Shown here in pieces: positions 11,901 through 26,900 of a stretch of 64,000 bases of DNA. The notes beneath the pieces are model-generated. The model saw nothing but the letters and a program-made list of their open reading frames with translations, made no database searches and was not told the DNA's origin. Both the position numbers and the translations under genes were made by a program. The DNA is from Apostichopus japonicus (Eukaryota; Echinodermata; Holothuroidea; Aspidochirotida; Stichopodidae). The stretch spans positions 17,213,213-17,277,212 of the forward strand of contig NC_092574.1 in assembly GCF_037975245.1 (NCBI RefSeq), in the 5' to 3' direction. Each line of letters begins with the position of its first letter. Positions within the stretch are counted from its first letter, which is position 1.

Positions 11901-14900
11901 AAACTGTTTTTATTATGCTGACGTTGCTTCATTCTGTTGCTACCATGCATCCCTGCTTTCCAAACTGTTTCCTTGGCGACCATGGTATGGTCGTCCCTAG
12001 ATGAGTCTCATTTTTGGGTCCTGAGGCATAGTTTGGGGAGCATCTCCATACAGTGATCCTTTGAAAATAGGCTGAAGTTACATGAAAAAAACCATCTGTT
12101 ACTTATTAACTTTTATCAATAGTGGGTTCATGTTAGGTGCAGAAATCAATGCCAATCTTTTGACCCACAATGATTCAGCAGTGTACCATATGTAGATGTT
12201 CTTAATGACTATGTATCTCTAATTTCTACCTGCAAACAGCAAAATCCATTGGCATATAGCCATCGAAATAACCAGCATTTCAAGACCTTGGAATTTTCTG
12301 TTTTGGATAAAAAAGATTTTTAACTCACTAATTAAAGTGCCTGTTTAACCAGGGAGTGAAACAGCTTTTCTACGAGCAAAAAGTTTGCAACAGTTTGGTT
12401 GATTAAACTGGAATTAGATAGACACTGAAAAGTATAGTGAGCAGATATAAATAGTTAATGAGAAACATCATCTGTGTTTCAATGTACTAAAGAACCTGAA
12501 TTTCTCTCGGAATTCCTTGCAGCTCTCATTTACTGAATAGAAATTTTGATCCTTGGTCATGCATTTTATAACATACAGTATCATTGAATTCTAACGCACA
12601 TTCTTAACAGAGAAGTCGTTAGTTACGGGATCCATACCAACCTACGCCAGGATGGATCGGTCAATTATTATATCATCACGATCACGTTGAAATATTTGTC
12701 TCTTCTATCCCCAGCCTAGACGTATCAGCGCCATCTCCATAGCTACACGAGTCGCTGCAGAACGAGGAGAGGAACTGGGAGACAGTACCGGTTACAGTGT
12801 TAGATTTGATACAATCAGACCAAGACCATTTGGAGCACTCCTGTTCCTGACCGTTGGTAAGAGTCGCATGATAGATCGGGTCTTGGGATGTATGCACGTT
12901 CACTCTGACAAATTGAAAAAAGAAATATCTTAAAAGAGTTCTGAAGGCTCCATTTTGTAGAGATCATCAATTACAATGCTGTGGAACGATGTGGATATTA
13001 AGCTGTTTCAAGACTGGTTTTGTTATCTTTTTATGCAGGTACGTTGCTTAGAAAGCTTATCGGGGGTCTGAGAGGCATATCGCACGTAGTCGTTGATGAA
13101 ATTCACGAACGAGACTTGAATGTGAGTTTGATAGGTCTTCAATCCTGGACTGCAATTTTTTTAAATTTTCCCCCAAATAGTTGGGTTAATAAGATACATC
13201 AAGTGTCAAACTTTTGTGTCATATCATTGCCCCCCATTTACAGGTTTAACAGCAGTTACTTTTCTGCTTTTAATACCATCAAAAATATGTCTGTAGATCT
13301 TGAGAGAATGGCAAAATGTTGCGTTATTTAGGGTAATTAATAATTGTCGAAAATTATAAAATTCCAGTTGACAGGGAAATGAAAAACATTGTATTCTGTA
13401 TGATGTCATCTTCTGGACTGTAATATGTAGCAACTCACCTTGATTTTACTTCGCTGGTTTACTTAATTTTTGTAAGATATGAAATATGGTTGTTATTAAA
13501 ATATGACATACATGTTTGGTTATTGGTATAGTCAATATTAGATATGCCTCGAGAGCTGAGTGAAACCAGTAGTAAGTTGTAAAGAAAATTTCTACAAGTT
13601 GTAAAGTCTCTTCTTGACTTTTATTTACTTTTTAATTACTATTGAGATTTCTGGTGTTAAAATGCATCACATATATTTAAAGTGGCATCACTAGAATTTC
13701 CAGAGTGTTGGGGGGGTGGGGTGGGGGGGTGGGGGGTAGATCACAAGCAAACAGCTTAGGGATGGAGGGCATATGAACCTGTATAAAGCGACATCACAGA
13801 CTACTTAGGGGCAGGGCGGGCTTCAGTTTTGTTTTACCAGTGCTGTCTGGGGGTGGGGGTTGAGAAAGCAAAACAATTGCCCCCCTCCCCCCTTGGCACT
13901 GCCACTGTATATTTGATGTGTAGTACAACAAATGTTATACAAACCCTTTTTCGTTTGATTTTCACAAGCCGAATGAAACCCCCGACTATTTTGACGTGAG
14001 ATTTTCTTTGCTCTTGTCTCTTTACAGACTGATTTTCTACTGGTCGTTCTGAGGGATATGCTGTCTGCTAACCCTGGGATGAAGGTGATTCTCATGTCAG
14101 CAACGGTCGACACTTCGCTCTTCAGTCATTACTTCAACGAATGCCCCATCATCGAGGTGTTTGGAAGATCGTATCCCGTGCAAGGTAATTCTCACTTCAT
14201 TACACGGCATGTTGAGAGACTCCCCGTGACTCTTGCTACAGTCATGTTTACGTGTCAGCGTTTTGCTTTGTAAAATGGTTAACAAAACAGGGAAAATTGA
14301 AGAAAAGCTTTCAATTTTTGTGTCAGAGAAAACCAACAGTAATGCCCCCCTCTCCTCCTATGCTAGTCATCCTGTACACAGCAAATAGCAAAATCCACTG
14401 GCATTTTGCCAGTAAATAGGCCGAATGTATATTCAACTCATTATACAAATTTACTAGTTATCCCTGAAATCAGCATCTAAGTCGTCCCTTATAGACGCAA
14501 TCTACACCTAATAATGCTCACTCAAGCCTGTTTGGACTTGAAGGAATAAAAGTGCGACGCGACGGGGGCAATTACCCCAAACATGTAACTTCAAGACATC
14601 ATCTACACGTAATGCACCTGCTCAAGGCGACTAGATAGCTTGACATGAGGAATAGATGACGTAATCACTGCAATTGCCTATAGTCTGTCGGTAATAGCTA
14701 TCTATTGACCGTGAAAACATGAAAAAAAATTATACATATTTAGTAGTTAGAATGCAAAAGATTCAAAACAAGAAAAGGAAAAAAATGTTGACAGGGAATC
14801 AAACCCGGGACATCGTGCACACAAAACGAGAACAGTACCTCTACACCAACAGGCTGCTTGTACCTATGCTATCATGGTAGCCCAGCATACGTACAGTAGC

Positions 14901-17900
14901 TTTGACAGCATGGCCTCCAGCCAATAGGTAATAGCTATTGGTATACCACACGAGAAATAGATGATGTAATCACTGCAACTTTCTTGTTTGCACTTTGGTT
15001 AATACCAGTATAGTGACTCATACATTCGTATGTTTCAATCTGACATGTAATGGCAGTGTTTCAGTATCCCCATATCAACATACATGTTAGTTTCTGTGGA
15101 TGCTGTTAACAATCAATCGCTATCTTTACTCGTAGAATATTATCTTGAAGATGTGGTCCAGATGCTGAACTTTGTTCCATCTTTTGATAAGAAGAAGAAA
15201 AGACGAAATAATGATGACGACGACGATGAATTTGCAGACAACGAGGTATTCGTTACCTATTTTACCAGTCTTATTTGAAAAATGCTTTGACGATAATCTC
15301 CATGGGTAGCATATACGTGTCTTTGCTATCCAAATTGTGAATCATTTGCTGTTTATTTATAAATTTTACTCATATTTAATATCAATCAGGAAGTTCCATT
15401 AAATCCTAATATGGTGATATTTGCTAGGCTTATGTACAGGGATGCTCTGGATCCAAATTGTTGCATCTGGCCAGAACTGGATCTGACTGGACCCTTCACA
15501 GAATCCGGTCGGATAAGATCCATCTAAAGCGAATTTTTCCAAGAGGAAATTAAAATCAGAGAGCACAATGATAAAACTAAAGAAACTTCTCTTCACTTAT
15601 CTTCAACTTGTGAGAATAAGCTCAGAAAGTGGCATAGAAAGAAATTTAGATTTACGTGCATTGTTAACATTCCTTTGTAACAAGTTTGTACTTGTTGGAA
15701 AAAGGTGATATTCAATAGCCAGTTCAAGTTAATACCAGCGTCTTCTCAAGAGATAATTCTGGGCAGATACCAAAAAGAGTTCATTGGTTGGCCCAATAGT
15801 CCCTATTGGATCGGAATCCGGTGCACCCCCTACAGAGGTGTCAAGAAAGAAGTTTTGGTTGTTGTGGAGATTGGGAATAGTTCATGCAAATGATTTCTAA
15901 AGGGGGACAATCTATTGCATATACCAGTAATGGGCATTAGGAGTTCCATTTAGTACTAGATTCTAACTAATGTGATATTTTATATCTCATGTCAAGAACC
16001 GTACAAATGTGAACGCACAGCCACATCATTTTCAATCATTCATGGACAGGGAGCTGAAGTAGCACCATTATTTTAATATCACAAGTTAGCAAAGAACAGG
16101 TGCAGTAGATGATGATGGGTTTGTGTCGTTATTGAAATACTTGGAAATATTTCCTCATGTGGCTGACAAAGGGATCCAACAATTATCAAGTTACCAAATA
16201 TCGTTGTGAATGACGTTTGTACGTCTGAAAACTATTTGTCATGTATTTATGGTTGGAGAATGAGGGTGCAGGTTATACAGTTTGTGCACATAATATCTAT
16301 AATGATTTCATTCTTCCTTTTCTACTCCTTTGAAGGACAACGTTAACATGAATACCAAAGTGAGCAACCAATACTCGGAGCAAACGAGAATGGCAATGTC
16401 CCAGATGAGCGAGAAAGAAATGAACTTTGAACTCATTGAGGTAAGCTCCCTCTCACCCATGGATGAAGACACCACCAGGCTTTCCAAAAACCTCCAACCC
16501 TTACCAATGAGCATTAGGCCTGGTGAGAGTAAAGAGAGGAAGTTGTTGAGGAGGGGTAGGGGTGGGGTAGGGATGGAGGGCATGTAGGGTCTACTACCCT
16601 GGGGTCTATTGAGGGGGGAATGAAGAGACCCCCAAGCTTTCCAAACCCTCCAACCCTTACCAATGAACATTAGGTCGGTGAGAGTAAAGAGAGAAAGTGG
16701 TTGAGGAGGGGGTAGGGGTGGGGGGCAAGTTGGATCCACTACACATGGGTCTATGGGGTCTATTGAGGGGGCCTTGGGAAATATGGGATAAAGAATAGTG
16801 TATTCTCATTTCTGCCTAATACACTTATAATGGTCCCTTGAGCCAGATCTGGCATTCAACATGTTAACTAATTAAGCTTCTTTGTATAATTTTGTTTATT
16901 ACTGTTGTTTTGTCCATCAGGGTCTCCTCGGTTACATTCAGAGTCTAGATTCACAGGGGGCAGTGTTGGTATTTCTTCCGGGCTGGAACTGGATCTTCGC
17001 TTTGATGAGACATCTTCAAGAACATCCCAAGTTCGGTGAGTCTGTATCTTAAAAGGACATTGCTCTTTATTATGACGATTTTGACGCCTACCCCAATACT
17101 TTTATCCATGCCAACTTGATGTGAGTGAAATATTTTGGACCAATTTGAAAGGAGTATGATTTGTTTTCACAGATAAAAGGATTTTATAAATACCACTAAT
17201 ATACAGAGAACCCATTATTTGTATTGTTGTGTACGACAGGAATATTGTCATCGTAAATAAGTTGCGAGCGGGAAATACTGTCGTTATGAAACAATTTTTG
17301 AAAAAGCAAAAAAATGATTAGTTGTAACAGAATTCAGAGGATAGTCTGTTGGTCGAGTTGGTTTGGTAGAGGTCAGGAATTCTTATTTCATGCCTTCTTC
17401 TTACCAATAATTTATCCAATCTTTTTAAGTTTTTTTCATTTATCACTGGTTAGGAAAAAACCAAGTTTTCTGTTAATCGTTCTCTCTTAGGAGGTCGAGA
17501 CTTTGTCATCCTACCCTTGCACTCTCAGATACCAAGGGAGGAACAACATAAGGTCTTTGAGCCAGTACCAGATGGTGTCACAAAGGTGAGGGAATTATTT
17601 CTTTAGTGAAATTGGTAAAAATATTTTACTTTACAGGTGGGTATGTGCATCCCACTCCCTTACATTTCTCAAGTCATGGGTTGAAAGGGCGATGTGTGCT
17701 GGCTTCATTGTTCTTTATAGCAACTACTGCTAGGTTTCTTGGGACTTGGTGTCTGTCTAATAAATTCAGTAAAACAATCTGCTTGAGTGCTCTGTGCAAT
17801 TGTATCTTTATACATGGTTGATACTCAGTGATCGGGATTGTGTAAATAGCACTGAGGCTTTTTCGGCAGGTTTTGGTAATAGGACTTCAAATTTTAACTT

Positions 17901-20900
17901 GTTCCATACCAAACTTTCGAAGCTATTCAGTTCACCAGCTCTACAAGTAAATTTGATTTGAAATGATTAACAAGGAACAGCGGCAAATTTTTGATTGCAG
18001 TTTGTTTGTAATTAGTACAGTCGTGACTGCAAATTTAACGAATACTCGCTATTTTGACCATAGTTTGTGGAATAAATCTTGTGAGGGAGCCTTAGTTTGA
18101 TTTATTTGAATGTTATTTTGAGTCATTCTGGGAAAGATTGAAAAAGAAATTGCAAAACGCTGTTTTTTGTAGGTTAATGGAATAAATACACACACACACA
18201 CCCATACACACAAAGAGAATTTGTCATCTTTCATACTGGTTTCACCTGTCAGTCTTGCAAGATTTTATGAAAGAGGGATCTCATACTGAAGACAGACTGG
18301 TGGGATGACTCAAAACTAGATAGAAAGACTACCACTCTACGATATTTGTTTATTTGATTTCTCAACAGATTATCCTCTCAACGAATATTGCTGAAACAAG
18401 CATTACTATTAATGATGTGGTATATGTCATTGACATTTGCAAGTAAGTGTTTTGTTTCCAGCGTTAAAGTAATTAAGGGGGGAGGGGGGGAAAGGGAGGA
18501 GCAGTGTGGATCAATGTGAGAAGTACAGAATCTATGTAACCACTTCTGGAAAGTGTATTTTGACGTAAGGATAAAGTAATCATGCATATCACACTGTTCA
18601 ACTTGCCTGCTGTGAGTGAACTTGACAACATATTTTCTTCTTGCTCAAATAATACTGCGATCATGTTTGATACATGTTTCATGGTGGGACGATAATCTAG
18701 TGTCATATTTGGTGTTGTTATTTCAATAACTCCATATCACCCACCCCCACACCCCTCCTTCTCTTTTTTCATTGTCACATACATTGAAGAACGATGGTTA
18801 CGTTATTGAGCTTCAAACTGTCGTTTCATTTATGTTGAACGGTGAAACCACCCGTGTCCTTTTTCATGTGTTAGCATGTGTTACCATAGTCACACCTGTT
18901 GATTGCAGAGAGAAGGACAATCTGAAACAATATCTCATCTACCTGTACATTACATGTAGGAAGGTGAGATAATTAGTGTTTATCTGTTAAGTAAAAGGAA
19001 AGTATCATGGAAATAAAAGTTTGTTATCCATATTTGTTATGGCCTCCTCCTCCTCCTGGGGATAGGACAGTTGCGAGAAAATATTAAATATTGATACTTT
19101 GCCGTTTTTACAATATTTGGAATTTTGTCTCGTTTCATAAACTAAAGCTATAGACTCATTTTACATATATATTTCCTCTTTGCTTTCTTGACAGAGCTAA
19201 AGTCAAGCTGTTCACCTCTCATAACAACATGATGAACTTTGCAGTCATCTGGGCATCAAAGTCAAACCTGGAGCAGAGACGGGGTAGAGCTGGTCGTGTT
19301 CAGCCCGGTTTTAGCTTCCACCTGATCAGCAGGGCCAGATGGGAAAAGTAAGAAGTCTTTTTTTCGGAAGAATGCAAACAAACATCCGAGGACATGTTGC
19401 AAATGTTCTGTTGTTTCGTGAGAGAGATTGCCAATGATTCAGCCTCGTATCTTCTTAGATTAATTTACAAGTTAATTAATATTGCTGCAGAAGCTGTAAT
19501 ATAATACTACAATGCAGACGTCTGCAGGTAAACCAGGTGGAAGTTTCAGGAATAAATGACTATAGGGTATTTGGATAGTTGGGAAATGGAAAGTAACTTA
19601 AGAAGCAGCATCTGACTGAAACTGTCATGATTATCTTTATGGCATGAATAATTTGATGACCAATTATTACCCTGGAGGTTGTGATACCTCCTTCTCTCCT
19701 CCTTCCTCCACATGCCCCCCTCCACCTTCTAAAGGCACCTCCCACCCTCTCATTATCCGCTGTTGTTCATGTTGAGTAGTTTTCAAGCATCGACTCAACT
19801 AAAAACTTACCAAGAATGTCAAAGTTTACTGCCCTCTAACTTCATAATTTATCACATTGTCTTCTAGTTTGAGATCTATTTGATCTGATGATTGAAGATA
19901 AACATTCTATTCCAAACAACTGATGGTTGTTTTTAATGTTTTGTTGTTGTTGTTGTCCCCTTCAGGTTGGACACTCACTCTGAGCCGGAGATCTTCCGTA
20001 CCCCTCTCCATGAGCTTGCCTTGACCATCAAGCTGCTTCGTCTCGGTGATATCACAGAATTCCTCAACAAAGCTATCGAACCTCCTCCGCTAGATTCGGT
20101 AGTAGAGGCTGTTGCTGGGCTCAAAGGTATCGCTTACATCAGTAAATGTTTGCACAGAAAAATGGGAGTTTATTTTGTATAAAACAAAAGTCAGCAATGT
20201 GTCTTTCTTTGCGGCTAATTCTATCTTTCGAGTTCCTGTAAAGTAATTTATGATTAGAACTGTTTTAGCTCTTTCGGTCTGATACCTGGAAGTATGTGAA
20301 TGTGTGCCATGTGGTTCTGTTAAATAATTTGATTGAATTTAAAGAGTGTGTCGAAATTATAAACCACACCCTTTATTCTTTATCAGGCATGTATTCTAGA
20401 ATTATGTGAAATTGTTCCAAATATAGCAACGACAACTTTACAAGTGTTATGGACACTTCATGGAATGTGATTCATGTATACATATAGCTTTCCTTTAAGC
20501 AAGAGAAGATATTTTCTTCTTTGTTGAACTCCTACAGCCATGCATGCTCTAGACGTACAAGAAAACTTGACCCCGCTTGGCCGTGTGCTGGCCAAGTTGC
20601 CTCTCGATCCAAAACTGGGCAAGATGATCATTCTGGGTTGCATTTTCAGGTAAGATTGGCATCAAAGAAGTTCTTTTTTGTTTGATTAATATCTGGTCAT
20701 AGGAGTTAAGTTCATAGGTTTAGTTAAGAGAACCGAAGTGTGTGTAGCTCCGCACCATCTCACACTGCCATCCCCCCACCCCTCCTGTGGAAGAAAATAA
20801 TGTATTTTAGTTTGCTTGGCCCATAGCTTGCAAGTTAGTTTAATTTCACAATTTTGTTACAATTTTTTTTTTTAAATTGTTTGTAAAAGCCCCTCTCCTG

Positions 20901-23900
20901 ACAATTGTTTGTAAGCTCCCAGTTCACAGAATGTTTTTAGAATGACATGAAAGTTGCTTAGCATTCTTGTGATGCATTTTGTACATACTTGCTCAGAGAT
21001 GCTTTATATTATGTTTTGTTCTTCTTGTAGTATTGGTGATGTGATGATAACCATGGCAGCCAGCATGTGCTTTCCAGAACCTTTCATTACTTTTGGTGGT
21101 AAAGTGACCGGAGCCCACAAAGCTTACGCCGGGATCCGATGCAGTGACCAGATTGCTTGTCTGGGTGTTTACCAAGAGTGGGAGGACTGCATGTAAGTAT
21201 AAAGATCAGATTTATCAGCCATCTACAAAATGTATGTTAGCAATTTATTCATGGACCGGATTCCCTTTCTCAGGGTCAACCTGGGAAGGGTGCCCAGACC
21301 TGATGAGAGAAGAGCTTGTTGTGGGGGAGGGGATACTACTGCCCCTTACCCTGGGGTAAAATTAGCCACACCTTGGAACAACGGATAGATAAATAATTTA
21401 TTGTTATCTTTCTAATGGAATTGCCCGAGAGATTCCACCTGGCTCTTAAAGTCCCGGGGGTCGAAGAAAGTATGGTGTTCGCATCTAATGAGGCTGATGT
21501 ATGAATCAGACAATGTCATTATTGTCATGTTTTGTGTTGTTTGTTTGTTGATTTACTTGTCTTGTCTTGTTTTGTTTGGTTAGTTTTATTTACCTTTAAG
21601 GTTAGACAATTCTTCAACCCACCTGATGCAATACATTTTAAGTTATAAAAAGAAACATTAGCTTCTTACTGTAATATTTTTACAGGAAATTGTATTAAAT
21701 TGGATAACAGTGTGGGCTGTTACTATGGGGGAGTAGGAGAATGAGCATTGTGGTAGGTAGAGGATTAGGCAATAGAACAGGAAGAGGATAGAAAACTTAA
21801 AAGTTAAAGGTTTACAGTGTTGTACAAGGTCAAGGCCTTCTCAGACAAAGTTACAAAGTTAAGCCCTGGTCATTGGCAACCTGTTACACCCACACACTAA
21901 AGTGTGCACAATTCAAACAGTCACTCCTGGGGCACAACAATGTGTCCCACATCTTCGTGTCTCGTGGGGGAATTTCCATAGGGTGCAGCCAGAAACCTGC
22001 GCTCACAAATATATTTACAAGTTACCCTTGCAGTTTTCCATTTTTACACCTGGGTGAAGAGATGCTATGTTGATTTAGTTACTTAAAAAATATGATTTTT
22101 TTTTATCTTGGAGTTTTTGTTTTGTTTACTTCAGGGAAAACGGTGGAGAGGACAGAGCCTTGATGTTCTGTGATCGAAAGAAGTTACAGATGACGTCACT
22201 GAGGATGATCTACGAAGCCAAGGTACGTCTCGTAGAGAATCTAGTAAACCCCAAGGAAGATGAGAATCTAGTGACTCCAAGGAAACTGAAGTAGATGGAG
22301 GGTTTGTGTGCAGCCAAGTCTCTGTTGAATGCGAGATCTGCATACGACCTGTCACTGAATCATATTACCAATAAGACTGTAGTCTCTATGCAGTAGCATA
22401 CATTGCTCTCTGATTTATTTCACAACTGACTGTAAATTAGGAGGCGTTTGGGTCTTTTTTTTTATGGTACATTTAAAGTACTGGTTACTCAGTTTCTTTC
22501 TTGATGAAATCATAAACCGGACGGTGGTTCGTGATATTTGGATCTGGTACAAGCTACCTTCAAAAGAGTTTGTCCAGAATGAAATGGAGATGAATAATCA
22601 GTGATAGTGAAAGAGAGACACACACATGATTACAGTAGTACGCTAGCAACATATGTACCTGGCATTTAGTTTCTGTGTATGCAGTAAATATACTGACAAT
22701 TTTACAAATAAAAGTAAACTTAATAATTTCATAAGCTATCACAGAATTATTAGTTGAAGCATATCTGTTTCTTAAGAAGCATGTAGTCTTTGGAATTTTT
22801 ATGGATCACTCATAGATGTTAAAATTTTGAGTCCTACCGCTGAAATTTAGTGTAGATATATTTGTGAATCGAATGTGTTATTATTTATATTTTCCTCGCT
22901 TGCAGACCCAACTTAATGACATTTTGAGTTCGGAGGGATTCCCAGAGGGTAAGTTTAGCGTTAATACCGTTCAATCAGTTCCATGAGTATGTATTCCATG
23001 TGGTACATACTCCAACTGACGTCATAGACTTGCTCCAAGTTATTATCTGCCTTTTAGGTCATGTAGCATTTCTTCACCTTTTCACTATGAAGTCACTATG
23101 TTTCCCTTGGTGACAGAGTGCCGACTGTTAATAAAACCATGAAGTAAACTGCCAGAATATATAAAGAACAGTATGGAACATTCAAGAATGTTCTGAAAGC
23201 ACTTGGAGGAGCATTTTTATCATTTTGGGGCTTTAGAGACAGGTGCGTAGCCAGGAATTTGCCAAGGGAGGGGCGAAACTGTAGATTCCGCATTGCAAAC
23301 TATCTAAGCGTAGCGCCACCATGTTGGCCCGAAGCGTACAAGAAAATTTTGGCTGAAAATGCCTCCCAGATTGCTGGAAATGGCACTTCCCAGGCCTTGT
23401 AAGTTGCATCTTAGCATTTTCTCTTTTGAAATACTAGCAATATCATAAAAACATTAAAAACAAAATAAAAAAATTATGCTCAAGGGGGGTGTGGCTGCCC
23501 CCTTCGCCCCCCCTCCCCCCTTGGCTACGCGCCTGTTTAGAGATGTCATAGATTGATCGATAGATTCATTCATTCATTTTCCCTGAGAGTTGTTTCAATA
23601 TGAACCAGAGTTAGTTAGATTCAAATGTAAGTTACATGTTGGTTATAATTATGTATATGGATGGCAATATCAAATTGAAACTCTATTTCAATGATATATA
23701 TCACTTTGAAAATTTCATCTCACATAACAGCCTCTTGCTATTTTGTCAAGTTTAATGCACCACCAAAATTTTTAATCAAGTGGATGTTAATCTTCTTAGT
23801 TTCCTCACAAGAAATAATGCTGCTGGAAATGAAAAAAAAAAAACCCAAACAATGTTATTTGTTTCATGAGATTTCTGGAGGTCTTTCTAATGTATTAGTA

Positions 23901-26900
23901 GGATGAAAATAATAAGTGAAATGAGATGGGTATTTTGGAGACCATTTGCTTGTTCTTGTAATGTTAGATGTTTGATAGTTTACAACATTAACAGCATTGG
24001 GGTAATGTTATGCATACACAGGTAGACTTTTCTGCTTCCACAACTCATACTTCTGGGATATTGAATGTGTAGTTCTATAGATATCATTTTTGCCAATGCC
24101 AAAAGTGTGAGTTGTACATGATAGTATTTATTAACTGAAGTAACAAGATACTACACGTTCGTATCTATCACAGAATGCCTGCAACCGATGTCCTTGAATT
24201 ATCATGGACCAGACGACAAACTGGACCTGGCCATCTCCCTCCTGGTTCGAGGAATGTATCCCAACATCTGCTTCCACCAAGAGAAGAGAAAGTTGCTCAC
24301 CATGGAGAACAGACCAGCCCTCATTCACAAGTCGTCTGTAAACTTTAGCAAATTTGAACAGACGTTTCCTTCACAATTCTTCACATTTGCAGAAAAGGTT
24401 TATAAATATTTTACTAAAATCTATATTTTCATATTTGCTATGAAAAATTCTGATAAACTGAGTGTTACCCATTAAATGAAATCATAAAATCCCTTGTTTC
24501 TTCTTCTTGGTTACATGATATGAAAGCCAGGCTGTGATCCTTCACGTAAACACAATTTCTTAGTGACCTTCCCAGGTCCCCCCCCCCCTTGGTCATCTGT
24601 TGCTCTTCAGCAAAGACATACGTGGCTATTAATAAATATTGCTATATTTTCTACATTTCCATACCACTTAGTCACTGCATTGTAAAATAAAAAACTTTAA
24701 TATCCCGCTTTAGGCAGTAATCTTGGAGCTTGATATTTACAGTTTGTTATGTTCTTTTGTCTTCCTTGATCCATTGTCATCTATTGTTCTAGATCCGAAC
24801 CCGTGCTGCAGTATCTGCTAAGGGCATGACGATGGTCTCCCCCCTCCATATTCTCCTGTGTGGTGCAGATCAAGTCATTTCGCAGAACGGATTGATTGTT
24901 CTTGACGATTGGTAACAGCATTTTCATTTTCCTTTTCATCTTTGGCCTTGGACAGGCAAATTTGATGTTTAGTTTGAAAGGGAAAAAAGAGAGATGTTTG
25001 GAGATGCAAAATATGTCTGAACATGCATGATTTAGTAACTACCACATGCAATACTGAATCAAGACTGCTATAACCTGTTGTGTTTAAGGACTCTGACAAT
25101 AGGTTCTATTTTCGGGTTTTTTTGTGGCTTGTTTCAAGTTTTGAAGCTAGATGGCTAATACCATACACATCATTTCATGTGGCAATGCAAACAATGCCAA
25201 CAGTTTTGACTGATTTATAAGTCCATTTCAGATTAGGGTGGCTATAGACATTACGTCAAAATAGAGAACAAGGCAAGATTGTGAAAATTTATTTACAAAT
25301 TTCTACCTTTAAATCTCGACGACCTTTCAAATATTGTAGAACTGGTCGCACCCGCACTTAAGAGGACATATAGGGGTACATTGGGACTTAAGGTAATCCC
25401 ATTTGTGAATCATGACTGATGTTGCTATGGTGATAATCTCTTTAGTAGCAAACAATTCTGGGGACCATCTCTTTCAATAAATAATTCAAACCTTCTATCT
25501 ATATCTTCAGGATTCAGTTTCGCATGAGCCACAACACGGCCGCAAAGATCATTGCCCTGCGACCTCTGTTAGAGTCGCTGATCTTCAGAATGACCTCTGA
25601 CCCCGAGGGCATCCTGAAAGCTGCACCGGAGGACTATGCCCTGATGAACGCTATCCAAGTCCTGTCGTTGCCAAGCTCTGGAAGCTACGGTAACGCAGGA
25701 CAACCAGATCAAGAAATGTAAGTTATTTTTTGTCCCTGGTGAGAGATTTTCAAAAAAATAAAACATAAAAGCCTGCATATATTTTAAGGCCTCCTCACAA
25801 AATAAATTACAAATTAACTTCATTAAAATTCATCACTCTTCTTTATCAAAAATAATTTAAAGCAAATTTCAGTGATGGTTTCTTAGTTTGCACGTGTGTA
25901 TATGGGCATTCTTATGCACCATTTTCAGAGGCTGCCTTTTTATCCCTTGTTTTAAGTTTATCTATCAGAAGCATTACACCAATACCTGCTCATATCAAAT
26001 CTGCCAGCTTTTAGTCTGTTTCATATTCCAAATAGTTCTTTTTCTATACAAAAAGAATGAATAATATACAAGTTTGGTGTTGTAAAAAGTATTTATCTCT
26101 AGAAATTAGCACAATATTTTTCTATATTTTATATTTGATTTGTATTTTAAATGATCACTAATTCTTTGTTCCACTCAAAATGATTTAATTTTTGGTTCCT
26201 TGCTGAAAGCAAAGGAACCTATGCAGTCAGGTTGTGTGTATGTGCGTCTGTGACATCTGTTTTGGGTCTGTAATAACTCAACAACAGAGTGATGGATAAT
26301 TGTCATACTTGCTATGTAGATGTATTATAGTAAGAAGGTGTGCCCTATCTTTTGTATTGCGAACTCTGTGAATATTAATGAGGTTATGGGGTCAAATGTA
26401 AAATTCATTACATTGCAATAACTTTGCAACCTTAAGTCGGATTGTAACCAAACTTGGTATACAGTTGTTGGTTAATAGCTGGTACATGTGGGCATGAATA
26501 TTATGATATTGGGTGATGACATACAACACTTCAGTATCCACTAAGCAATGAAGAAAGTGACTGTTGGGCTCTTGTAAGCCATTCTATCAATCCCTCTCCC
26601 TCCCCTTGTCCCTTTCAATATTGTTTATGCTGGTGCAACTTAAGTATCCAAAGAACACTGGTTTCGTTTCAGTTCTTACAGGAAATGTGAAATAAAACCA
26701 TCAAATTCTTTGGTTGAAATTGCAAATATGCGGTAGCAGGCTGCTCACTTAGTTTATCAACTGTGTGGTTTGAAGGATGCTATACCTTATAAATCGTGAT
26801 ATAATTACATTAATGTTCATATTAGAACCTTTTTGCAAAATGTAGCCCACTTAACACAGCTTTCCCCGCCATGCTTAATGTTGGCCAATGTGTGTCCAAC

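Noticed and set aside
20104-20560. U12-type intron 21 of DHX9 (donor GTATCGCTT)
   Set aside because: The donor only partly matches and no TTCCTTAAC-like branch site precedes the CTCCTACAG acceptor.
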